DNA of 64,000 nucleotides. It comes from Granulicella sp. 5B5 (GTDB lineage: Bacteria > Acidobacteriota > Terriglobia > Terriglobales > Acidobacteriaceae). Made by a program: the position numbers and the translations under genes. The stretch lies in the NCBI RefSeq assembly GCF_014083945.1, contig NZ_CP046444.1:558001-622000 (forward strand), written 5' to 3'. Below are positions 16,563 through 25,200 of the stretch, in pieces (the first letter of the stretch is position 1; each line of letters starts with the position of its first letter). The notes beneath the pieces were generated by a model. The model was not told the origin of the DNA. It saw only the letters and a program-made list of their open reading frames with translations, and did no database searches.

Positions 16563-17329
16563 CCGCACCAGCCAATCTAGCTCTCGGCCGAGTTCTCGGT
16601 GTCATCCCCGCCCGCCTCGCCTCCACGCGCCTGCCCCGCAAGGTCCTGCGCCTGCTCAACGGCGAGCCGCTGCTCGGCTGGGTCTATCGCGCCGCCCGCG
16701 CCTGCCCAGCCCTCGACGACATCCTCATCGCCGCCGACTCCGACGAAGTCCTGGCTCTCTGCACCGAGCGCGGCTGGCCCTGCATCCTCACCTCACCCAA
16801 TCTCCCCAGCGGCACCGACCGCCTCTACGCCGTCTCCCGCTCCGTCCCCGCCGACATCTACGTCAACATCCAGGGCGACGAGCCCCTCCTCCACCCCGAG
16901 CACATCGCCGCCATCCTCGCACCCTTTACGCAACCCGGTAGCGCCGCGGCAGCGACTATAGACGTAACCACCCTCAAAGTCCGCTGCACCCCCGAAAATA
17001 TCGCCAACCCTAACGCCGTCAAAGTCGTCACCGCCGCCGACGGCCGCGCCCTCTACTTCTCCCGCGCCACCATTCCGTACGACCGCGACGCCGAAGGCAA
17101 CGCCCGCTACTGGAAGCACCTCGGCCTCTACGCCTACCGCCGCGCCGCGCTCGAACGCTTCGCCGCCCTCAAACCCAGCGAGCTCGAGCAGACCGAGCGC
17201 CTCGAACAGCTCCGTCTGCTCGAAAACGGCCTCAGCCTCTACGTCGCCGAAACCCCCTACGACACCATCGGCGTCGACACCGAAGAAGACCTCCAGCGAG
17301 TCGAAGCCATCCTGCGGGACCGCATTTAA
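16559..17329 (+). CDS. kdsB: 3-deoxy-manno-octulosonate cytidylyltransferase
   Basis: 256 residues, normal KdsB length. Motifs: VIPARLASTRLPRK (CTP-binding loop), SPNLPSGTDR, VNIQGDEPLL, ATIPYDRD and the end YDTIGVDTEEDL. It activates KDO as CMP-KDO for the inner core of lipopolysaccharide, so the organism makes KDO-containing LPS. Together with hldD at 20.6 kb this supports a heptose/KDO core. The start is the ATG of the ATGA overlap with the small membrane protein gene. Confidence 0.95.
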   Translation: MTAPANLALGRVLGVIPARLASTRLPRKVLRLLNGEPLLGWVYRAARACPALDDILIAADSDEVLALCTERGWPCILTSPNLPSGTDRLYAVSRSVPADIYVNIQGDEPLLHPEHIAAILAPFTQPGSAAAATIDVTTLKVRCTPENIANPNAVKVVTAADGRALYFSRATIPYDRDAEGNARYWKHLGLYAYRRAALERFAALKPSELEQTERLEQLRLLENGLSLYVAETPYDTIGVDTEEDLQRVEAILRDRI

Positions 17330-17349
17330 GAGTGCAGGCCGCAAGTTAG

Positions 17350-17412
17350 GCATCCACCCCTAACCCCTTATGGCTGCGGATCATACCCTCATAACCAGGG
17401 GGGAGGGGTGCC
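17350..17412. repeat. Family B repeat
   Basis: CCACCCCTAACCCCTTATGG, then GGCTGCGGATCATACCC, ending ACCAGGGGGGAGGGGT. This copy is more diverged in the middle than those at 45.2 and 52.8 kb. It lies between convergent kdsB and the HAD phosphatase gene. Confidence 0.75.
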
Positions 17413-17426
17413 GTACAAAACTCGGC

Positions 17427-18092
17427 CTACAGCGCGTCGATCGTCACCTTCAGCCCACCAGCCTCCGCGACCGCCGTCACGCTCTCCAGCGACGTCACCA
17501 CCCAGCTCGCCCCCATCTCACGCAGCTTCGCCTCAGGAGTCGTCCCCAGCACCGCCACCACCCGAGCCCCCGCCGCAACCCCCGCCTCCACCCCACTGGG
17601 AGCATCTTCAAAAACCAGACAATCCTTCGGCTCCACGCCCAGCCGCTCCGCGCCCATCTCATAAGGCTGCGGATCAGGCTTCCCGCGCTCCACCATGTTC
17701 GCGCTGATCAGCCGCTCCGGCTGCGGCAGCTTCGCCGCACGCAACCTCGCCTCCAGCAGCCTGTCCGTCGCCGAGGTCACAATCGCCCACCGCTCCAGCG
17801 GCAGGCTCTCCAGTAACGCCTTCGCCCCGGGGAGCGTAATGATGTCGCCCACATCGGCGATCTCCATCTCCTCAATCCGGTGCAGCCCTTCAGCCACATC
17901 CACCCACGGCGCCAGGATATGCACAATCTCCGCCGCCCGCACCCCATGCGGAATCGTCACCTTCTCCCAGTGGGGGACGCCATAGTGCTTCCCCCACAGC
18001 TTCCAGCACCGCTCCGCGCTCGCAATCGAGCTCACCAGCACGCCGTCCATATCGAACAGCATCCCCGTGGCATCCACAGTCACCAGGCTCAA
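17427..18092 (-). CDS. HAD-superfamily sugar/glycerol phosphatase-like hydrolase
   Basis: About 221 residues. I place the start at a TTG (18092) because AAGGAG lies six bases before it; the upstream in-frame codons read through repeat DNA. Motifs of HAD subfamily IA: LFDMDGVLVSS (nucleophile and acid Asp), VTSATDR (Thr/Ser motif II), GKPDPQPY (Lys motif III) and VFEDAPSGVEAG (motif IV). The pattern fits 2-deoxyglucose-6-phosphate/glycerol-3-phosphate type phosphatases or beta-phosphoglucomutase relatives. Substrate cannot be told. Confidence 0.85.
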   Translation of the reverse strand: MSLVTVDATGMLFDMDGVLVSSIASAERCWKLWGKHYGVPHWEKVTIPHGVRAAEIVHILAPWVDVAEGLHRIEEMEIADVGDIITLPGAKALLESLPLERWAIVTSATDRLLEARLRAAKLPQPERLISANMVERGKPDPQPYEMGAERLGVEPKDCLVFEDAPSGVEAGVAAGARVVAVLGTTPEAKLREMGASWVVTSLESVTAVAEAGGLKVTIDAL

Positions 18093-18142
18093 ACCATCTC
18101 TCCTTGCAAAAAAGAGACGAGAAGCGAGATACGAAGGCGACC

Positions 18143-18168
18143 CCTCGCATCTCACCTCTCGCATCTGT
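18143..18168. repeat. CGCATCTC element
   Basis: 'cctcgcatctcacctctcgc' followed by ATCTG, a near copy of the element at 4938-4964. It lies four bases after the aminotransferase stop. Confidence 0.6.
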
Positions 18169-18171
18169 CCC

Positions 18172-19365
18172 TTACAGCTTCGCCAAATACTCGCGAATCC
18201 GCTCAACGCCCTTGTCAATCACGTCAGCCGACACCGCATAGCTCAACCGCACATGCTCCGTCGTGCCGAACGGCTCGCCCGGCACCGTCACCACATGCGC
18301 CTCGGTCAGCAGCTTCGACGCCAAATCGCTCGCCGACTTGATACCGCCCTTGCCGATGAACTTGCTGATGTTCGGATACACATAGAACGCGCCCTCAGGC
18401 ACCGTGCACGTCAGCCCCGGAATCGACTTGAAGCCTTCCAGCACGCGGTCGCGCAGCTTCACATAGTCCTTGCGCATCTCCACCACGCAATCCTGGCTGG
18501 CCGTCAGCGCCGCAATCGACGCCCGCTGCACCATGCTCGCCGTGTTGCTCGTCGACTGCGACTGCAGCTTGCTCATCGCGCCGATGATCTGCTTCGGCCC
18601 CAGCGCAAATCCCGCGCGCCAGCCCGTCATCGCATACGTCTTCGACAGCGACCCCAGCACAATCACATGCTCCTTCGCCTCCAACACGCTCGCGCCGGAG
18701 ATCAACTCGCCGTTGAAGCTCAGGTACACATAGCACTCGTCCAACAGCACATAGATGCCGCGCTCATGCGCCAGCTTCACAATGCCGTACAGGTCTTCCT
18801 TCGCCATCACCGCACCCGATGGGTTCGACGGGAAGTTCAGGATGATCGCCTTCGTCTTGTCCGTAATTGCATCGGCGATCATCTTCGGCGTTACGCGGAA
18901 GTTCTCCGCCTCACTCGTCTCCACAAACACCGGCGTGCCATTGGCAAACTCGATGATGTCCTTGTACGAAACCCAATAAGGTACCGGCACGATAACCTCA
19001 TCGCCCTGCTCCACCAGCACTTCCATCGCGTTGAAGATCGCCAGCTTGCCGCCGGCCGAAAACACGCACTCATCCACGGCATAGTTGGTACCGAAGTCGG
19101 CAGCATGGCGCTCAACGATCGCCTTGCGCACCTCGGGCACACCGGCCACCGCCGTGTACCGCGTAAAGTTCTTCTGGATCGCCTCAATCGCGGCGTCCTT
19201 AATGTGCTGCGGAGTCGAGAAGTGCGGCTCACCCGCGCCAAAGTCGGCCAGGTCAATCCCGGCGGCCTTCATCTTCAGCGCCTCGGCGGTAATGGCCATG
19301 GTGGCCGAAACTTCAATGCGGTTGATGCGGTCGGTCAAAATCTTCGTGGCTGTCGCTGTGCTCAT
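18172..19365 (-). CDS. Class I aspartate/aromatic aminotransferase
   Basis: 397 residues, fold type I PLP enzyme. GAGEPHFSTP at the N-terminus, NFPSNPSGAV, the PLP-contacting Asp209 in VLLDECY, the Schiff-base Lys242 in GSLSKTYAMTGWRAG and the substrate Arg in EHVRLSYA near the end. This is the Igamma subgroup of prokaryotic aspartate aminotransferases, which moves the amino group between glutamate and oxaloacetate and sometimes prephenate. The methyltransferase and coaD genes lie upstream on the same strand, but the 45-base gap leaves operon membership open. Confidence 0.92.
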   Translation of the reverse strand: MSTATATKILTDRINRIEVSATMAITAEALKMKAAGIDLADFGAGEPHFSTPQHIKDAAIEAIQKNFTRYTAVAGVPEVRKAIVERHAADFGTNYAVDECVFSAGGKLAIFNAMEVLVEQGDEVIVPVPYWVSYKDIIEFANGTPVFVETSEAENFRVTPKMIADAITDKTKAIILNFPSNPSGAVMAKEDLYGIVKLAHERGIYVLLDECYVYLSFNGELISGASVLEAKEHVIVLGSLSKTYAMTGWRAGFALGPKQIIGAMSKLQSQSTSNTASMVQRASIAALTASQDCVVEMRKDYVKLRDRVLEGFKSIPGLTCTVPEGAFYVYPNISKFIGKGGIKSASDLASKLLTEAHVVTVPGEPFGTTEHVRLSYAVSADVIDKGVERIREYLAKL

Positions 19366-19410
19366 ATCTCTAGTATTTCAGCTTTACCCGTGGAGATAAA
19401 GCCCCGCTAT

Positions 19411-20034
19411 CTAGCTGGTTTCGACCCGCTTCCGCAGCACCCATGTCGTCATACACCGGTGCTCCTGCACAACCGTCGTCTTCAGAGGGTCCACCAGCAG
19501 CGCATCCATCTGCGCGGTCATCGTCATCAGCGCCTCTTCATCCGCCAGGAACCACTCTGACCCATCGCCAATCCGATAGATATGCCCCCGCAGATGCGGA
19601 AACTCCATCCCAATGCGTGACCCCAGCCGGCAGAACAGCATCCCACCCGGCCGCAGCACTCGCCACAACTCCTCCACCATCGCCAAAAAGTGCTCCTCAT
19701 CCCGCGCAAAGTGCAGCACAGAGTTGCAGATCACCACATCCGCCCAGTCATCCTCAAACGGCATCGCCTCAATCGCACCAACGCGAAAATTGTCTCCCGG
19801 CAACGCCGGAGCAATCTCAGCGGCGAGCTGTCGCACATGCCCCACGCCCTCAGCATTGGCATCGAGCGCCTTCACCTCGCACCCCATCCGCAGCAGGTAC
19901 ACCAGGTTGCGCCCATACCCGCATCCGGCGTCGATCACCTTCATCCCGCGCTCAATATTCCCGCGCAGAATCTGGTCAAACACGTAAATATCAATCTGCC
20001 CGAACTCATCCTGCAGCGACATCCCCGCCGTCAC
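19411..20034 (-). CDS. Class I SAM-dependent methyltransferase
   Basis: 207 residues. Motif I VIDAGCGYGRNLVYL binds S-adenosylmethionine; the acidic end of strand 2 is VKALDANAEG, motif II region is DVVICNSVLHFARD, and motif III is LRPGGMLFCRLG. The GTG start overlaps the coaD stop (GTGA), indicating translational coupling. This fits the UbiE/BioC-like general fold; the substrate is unknown. Coupling to coaD may be only a matter of genome packing. Confidence 0.85.
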   Translation of the reverse strand: MTAGMSLQDEFGQIDIYVFDQILRGNIERGMKVIDAGCGYGRNLVYLLRMGCEVKALDANAEGVGHVRQLAAEIAPALPGDNFRVGAIEAMPFEDDWADVVICNSVLHFARDEEHFLAMVEELWRVLRPGGMLFCRLGSRIGMEFPHLRGHIYRIGDGSEWFLADEEALMTMTAQMDALLVDPLKTTVVQEHRCMTTWVLRKRVETS

Positions 20035-20540
20035 TTGCCGTTCCCCGGCACACGCTGCTTCAGCCGCTCCACCACATTCGGCGGCACCAGGCTCGTCACA
20101 TCGCCGCCCAGCTCAAACACGCCCTTGATCAGCCGCGAGCTCACATAGGTGTACTTCTCCGCAGGCATCATAAACAGCGTCTCCAGCTCCGGATCGAGCT
20201 TCCGGTTCATCATCGCCATCTGAAACTCGTACTCATAGTCCGAGATCGCCCGAATCCCCCGCAGCACGGCCTTCGCGCCCTGCTCCCGCGCAAAGTCCAC
20301 CAGCAGCCCATCGAACATCGTCACACTCACGTTCGCAAACTCCGCCGTCGCCTCGCGCAGCATCTCCACGCGCTCCGGCACCGTGAACAGCGGCGTGCCC
20401 TTCTGCGTGTTCCGCAGCACCGCCACAACCAACTCATCCACAATCCGAGAAGCACGCGCAATCAAATCCAGGTGCCCATTCGTCGGCGGATCGAACGTCC
20501 CCGGATAGATCGCCTTCGTCCCTTTAGTCGCCATCATCAT
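20031..20540 (-). CDS. coaD: Phosphopantetheine adenylyltransferase
   Basis: 169 residues from the first of three consecutive ATG codons; the TTG two codons earlier is less likely. AIYPGTFDPPTNGHLDLI is the nucleotidyltransferase motif, followed by LRNTQKGTPLF, LLVDFAREQGAKAVLRGIRAISDYEYE and the end YVSSRLIKGVFELGGDV. It performs the penultimate step of coenzyme A synthesis. Length and motifs are normal. Confidence 0.95.
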   Translation of the reverse strand: MMMATKGTKAIYPGTFDPPTNGHLDLIARASRIVDELVVAVLRNTQKGTPLFTVPERVEMLREATAEFANVSVTMFDGLLVDFAREQGAKAVLRGIRAISDYEYEFQMAMMNRKLDPELETLFMMPAEKYTYVSSRLIKGVFELGGDVTSLVPPNVVERLKQRVPGNGK

Positions 20541-20561
20541 CGCCAAGCCAGCATACCGTCT

Positions 20562-20615
20562 TTCATTGCGTACATTGCGGTAAACTTTGCGTCCTCTGCG
20601 TTCAAGGTCTTTTGC
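20562..20615. repeat. Family C (GCGT-periodic) repeat
   Basis: ATTGCGTACATTGCGGTAAA followed by TTTGCGTCCTCTGCGTTCAA, that is, GCG recurring about every 10-11 bases. It fills the gap between hldD and coaD. Confidence 0.7.
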
Positions 20616-21590
20616 TTATGCACTGCGACGCTCCAGAAAAGCCACATACTCCCGCACACCATCCTCCAGACTAGTAAACGCCCGCTTGTAACCAGCCTTC
20701 CGCAGCTTCTCCATCTGCGCCTCGGTCCGGTACTGATACTTCCCGTGCAACACCTCCGGCATCTCGATAAACTCAATCTTCGGCTCCTTGCCCATCGCTG
20801 CAAACACTGCGCTCGCCAGGTCGTTCCACGTCCGCGCCTTCCCTGTCCCGCAGTTGAACAGCCCACCCGGAGCACCATACTCCTGCTCCGCAAAATGCAG
20901 CACCACATCCACCGCATCGCCCACCCAAACAAAGTCGCGTAGCTGTTCGCCGTCCTTATACTGCGGATCGTAACTCTTGAACAACCGCACAAATCCATCG
21001 CACCGAATCTGCTCATAGCTCTTCAGCACCATCGACGCCATATCGCCCTTATGGTTCTCATGCGGCCCATACACATTGAAGAACTTCAGCCCCACAATCG
21101 AGCTCAGCAGCCCCTGCTTCAGCGCCCACGCGTCGAACATCTGCTTCGAGTAGCCATACATATTCAGCGGCCGCAGCTCCGGCGTCACCGCATCGTCATC
21201 GCTGTACCCATCGCTGCCATCGCCATAGGTCGCCGCACTCGACGCATACACAAACCGCACCTCATGACTCTCGCACCAGTTCGCCAGCACCCGCGTGTAC
21301 TGGTAGTTGTTCCGCAGCAGGTAGTCCGCATCCTTCTCCGTCGTCGAGCTGCACGCACCCATATGGATCACGCTGCGCGCATCCGCAAAGTTCCCATCTT
21401 CCAGCAAGCCCAGAAACTCCTCAGGGCTCACAATGTCCTCATACCGCAGTCCGACAAGATTCTTCCACTTCTCGTCCTTACCCAGCTCGTCCACCAGCAC
21501 GATCTCGTCTTCACCGCGCCGGTTCAGCTCCGCCACCACGTTCCTGCCGATAAATCCAGCCGCGCCCGTCACTACAATCGGTCTCGCCAT
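20616..21590 (-). CDS. hldD: ADP-L-glycero-D-manno-heptose 6-epimerase
   Basis: 324 residues, extended SDR. VVTGAAGFIGRNVV binds NADP, HMGACSSTTEKD is characteristic of HldD, YASSAATYGDGSDGY supplies the Ser/Thr region and MYGYSKQMFD the Tyr-Lys pair. FNVYGPHENHKGDMASM also matches the family. It makes the heptose precursor for the lipopolysaccharide core. The ATG at 21590 follows GAGGAG; a TTG one codon earlier is not needed. Confidence 0.94.
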   Translation of the reverse strand: MARPIVVTGAAGFIGRNVVAELNRRGEDEIVLVDELGKDEKWKNLVGLRYEDIVSPEEFLGLLEDGNFADARSVIHMGACSSTTEKDADYLLRNNYQYTRVLANWCESHEVRFVYASSAATYGDGSDGYSDDDAVTPELRPLNMYGYSKQMFDAWALKQGLLSSIVGLKFFNVYGPHENHKGDMASMVLKSYEQIRCDGFVRLFKSYDPQYKDGEQLRDFVWVGDAVDVVLHFAEQEYGAPGGLFNCGTGKARTWNDLASAVFAAMGKEPKIEFIEMPEVLHGKYQYRTEAQMEKLRKAGYKRAFTSLEDGVREYVAFLERRSA

Positions 21591-21633
21591 CAAAGCTCCT
21601 CAAACATCTAACCATGGTAATCGTTGCCGCTGT

Positions 21634-21676
21634 CACAATCAGGTACCCCGAGGCTTCAGCCTCGGGTTTCATAAAG
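21634..21676. repeat. Family A hairpin repeat
   Basis: AATCAGGTACCCCGAGGC-TTCA-GCCTCGGGTTTCATA. Apart from flanks it is identical to the copy at 4739-4772. It sits directly at the broken 5' end of the DUF4139-like remnant. Confidence 0.85.
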
Positions 21677-21681
21677 CTCTC

Positions 21682-22107
21682 AACGTCGCTTCCGGTGCTA
21701 CTGAAAAGCTCCACGTCGGTGGCGAACGCAAGGGCTACCTCACCAACTCCAACGACAACCAGTCCCAGCTCATGCTGAGCCAGAGCGACAACAACCCTCA
21801 GCTCCTGGCCGCTCTCCAGCCCATCCTCGACGCCCGTCACAAGGTCGCCGACGCCCAGGCCACCGTCGACCAAACCAACCAGCAGCTCATCAGCCTCCGC
21901 CCCGACGAGGACCGCCAGCGCGCCAACATCACCGCCCTCGCCAACGCCGACAAGTCCTCTCGCGACCGCTTCGTCCACGACCTCAACACCACCGAAGACG
22001 CCGTCAACGCCGCGCAGAAGGACCTCGCCACCCGCACCGCCGCCCTCAACGCGGCCAAAGCCGACCTCGCCGTCCGCATCGAAGCCTTCCAGATCGACAC
22101 TCACTGA
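21682..22107 (+). pseudogene. 5'-truncated DUF4139-like (mucoidy inhibitor) gene remnant
   Basis: An open frame of about 140 codons with no start codon at its beginning. It reads EKLHVGGERKGYLTNS and then a long coiled-coil segment (LDARHKVADAQATVDQ, DEDRQRANITALA, FVHDLNTTEDAVNAAQKDLA) like the C-terminal coiled coil of DUF4139/mucoidy-inhibitor-type proteins. The first in-frame ATG is about 30 codons in. The upstream part is replaced by the family A hairpin, so most of the gene has been lost. The family match is by eye; another long-coil protein is possible. Confidence 0.55.
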
Positions 22108-22220
22108 CCCAAACCGGGAATTCCTAGACGGGGCAAAACATTCGCTCACAACACCCATCTGCCCCGTTCACCTCATCGTTATCCTTGTAGCACCCCGCTT
22201 TTCCCAGGCGAGGTTTCAAC

Positions 22221-22250
22221 GAAAGAACGGCAGCCCGCAAAGGCTGCCGT
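22221..22250 (-). terminator. Terminator after gltB
   Basis: Perfect 9-bp stem ACGGCAGCC/GGCTGCCGT with a 6-base loop; on the minus strand it is followed by TCTTTCGTT. It lies 34 bases past the gltB stop. Confidence 0.7.
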
Positions 22251-22283
22251 CTTCGTCTACGCTCGACTGTCTATTGTCTGCCC

Positions 22284-25200
22284 TTACGCCTGCGGCTTCG
22301 GAGTAAACAGCACAAACTTCGCCGACTCCTCTGCCCAGTTGTCCAGCAGCTCCTGCCCCAGCACACTCTGCGTCAGCGCCACATGCTCTTCCAGCAGCGC
22401 CTTCAACGACGCCTGCAGCTCCGCCGTCGTCTCCGCAAAGTTCTGCGCCTCCAGAAACTCCGTGTGATACCGAGGCCCCGGATTCTCCGGCCTGCCGCCG
22501 AGCATCGTCTGCTCCACGTCATACATCCACGCCAGTCCGCCAGTCATGCCCGCGCCGAAGTTGATTCCGACTTCGCCAAGAATCGTGACAAGCCCGCCCG
22601 TCATGTACTCGCAGGCATGGTCGCCAACGCCCTCTACAACCGCCGTCACACCGCTGTTCCGCACCGCGAACCGCTCGCCCGCGCGCCCAGCAGCAAACAG
22701 CCTTCCGGCTGTCGCACCATACAGCGCCACGTTGCCCAGCAGCACATGGTCCCAGCTCTTCTCCGCCGCGAGTCCCTCTGCGCGAATCACCAGGTCCGCG
22801 CCCGAAAGCCCCTTGCCGACAAAGTCATTCGCCTGCCCGGTCAGGATCAGCTTCATACCCGTGCCGGCAAACGCTCCAAAGCTCTGCCCTGCCGTGCCAT
22901 GCAGATCGAACGTCGCATCGGCATCGCCGACCTCTTCCTTCACCCGCAGCACTGCAAGCTCACCACTCAGCCGAGCGCCAACCGCGCGATGCTCATTGGT
23001 GATCTCCGCCTTCACATAGAACGGTTCATGTTTCTTCGCCGCCGCCACCGCAGGCGCGGTCCACGGCTCATCCAGCGGGCTATCGACACCCGGCCGTGCA
23101 TTGCGAACACCCATCCATCGCGCCGGCCCTTCGTTCACCTGCGCCAGCATCGGCGACAGGTCGATGTTCCCATCGAACCGCACCTGCTCCAGCAGGTCGA
23201 CGCGCCCAATCGCAGCCTCAAGGCTCGGCAGCCCAAACTTCGCCAGCAACCGCTGCAAGTCCCCTGCGAGCTGCTGGAAGAACATCACCACATGCTCCGG
23301 CTTGCCGCGGAACTTCGCGCGCAGCTCCGGCTTCTGCGTCGCAATGCCTGTCGGGCACGTATTCAGATGGCACTGCCGCGCCATATCGCAGCCCAGCGCC
23401 ACCAGCACCGCCGTGCCAAACGCATACTCATCCGCACCCAGCAACGCAGCCACCAGCACATCGCGGGCCGTTGCGATGCCGCCATCCGTGCGCAGCCGCA
23501 CGCGATCGCGCATCCCATTGTGCCGAAGCACCTGCTGCGCCTCGCTCAACCCAAGCTCCCACGGATTGCCCGCATACTTGATGCTCGACAGCGCCGCCGC
23601 ACCCGTGCCGCCCGTATTGCCCGCAATCACGATGTAATCGGCATACGCCTTCGCCACACCCGCGGCAATCGTACCCACGCCGCAGCCCGACACCAGCTTC
23701 ACGCCCACAGCCGCCTTCGGGTTCACGCGCTTCAGGTCATAGATCAGCTGCGCCAGATCTTCAATCGAGTAGATGTCATGGTGCGGCGGTGGCGAGATCA
23801 GGCTCACCCCCGGCTGCGCATGACGCAACCGTGCAATCAGCCCGGACACCTTGTGCCCCGGCAGCTGCCCACCCTCGCCGGGCTTCGCACCCTGCGCCAC
23901 CTTGATCTCGATCTCCTCAGCATGCGCCAGGTACTCCGCCGTTACACCAAAGCGTCCCGAGGCAATCTGCTTGATCTTGTTGTTCAGGTTCAGATGCACA
24001 GCCGGAGCCGCAACCAGCTCCGCGACCGCAACGCCGCCACCTGTCTCCGGGTGCCCCATCTTCGCGACAGCTTTATCGTCGCTAAGGTGGGAAGGCATAC
24101 TGCCCGGCCCCGAAGCCTGCGGCCGATACACATCCCGGTCCTCACCGCCCTCACCAGTATTCGACCGCGCGCCAAGCATATTCATCGCCGCCGTAATCGT
24201 CTGGTGGGCCTCCGGGCTCAGCGAACCCAAACTCATCGCGCTCGCGATAAACCGTGTACACAGGCTCTCCGGCTTCTCGACCTCGTCGATTGCAAGCTCC
24301 GCACCCGCTGGCCGCACCTCCACCAGGTCACGCAGAGACACAACCTCACGCGCATCCATGTTCCGGCTGAAGATCTGAAACGCACCAGTAGGATCACTCG
24401 CAGCGGCAACACCGCGCGCACTGCCCACCACTGTCTGCAGAGCCTTCACCGTCGGCGGCTGCCACAGGTGCGGCTCCGCCGTCTCCGCCTTGCGGAAGCG
24501 AACCCAGCCATAATCCGGCAGGTCGGCAGCAGTCTCTTCGCCCAGCCAGCTCGCCCGCAGCCTGCGGTCCAGCTCTTCAAATCCAATGCCCGAGATCGGC
24601 GCTGGCGTATTCGGGAAGCACCGCTCCACCACGCTCGCATGCAGCCCCAGAATGTCGAACTGGTGCGCGCCGCGGTAGCTGTCCACCACCGAAATGCCCA
24701 TCTTCGACATCACCTTAGCCAGCCCGGCATCCAGCGCCTTCAGCGTCAGCGCCTCGCCATCCACGCCCTCCGGCTGCAGGCTCTTCGCCGTCTCCAGCGC
24801 CAGCCACGGACACACCGCGCCCACGCCATACCCAATCAGCACCGCTGCATGATGAATATCGCGGCAGTCACCCGCCTCTGCCGCAATGCCCGTCAGCGTG
24901 CGCAGTCCAGCATCCACCAGCGACTGGTGCACCGCGCCCACAGCCATCGCCATTGGGATCGGCAGACGCTCTGCACTCGCATCGCGGTCCGTCATCAACA
25001 GCAGCCGCGCACCCTCGCGCACCAGCTCCACCGCCCGTCCACACAACGCATCCAGCGCCTGCTCCAGCGTCAACTCTGGCGCAAACGTTACCGGCAGCTC
25101 TTCCAGCCGCAGCTCATCCGCATGCGGGTACTTCTTCGCGCGCAACGCCGCTACCTGCCCCAGCGACATGAACACCGACTTCATCGCGATGCCCGGCAGC

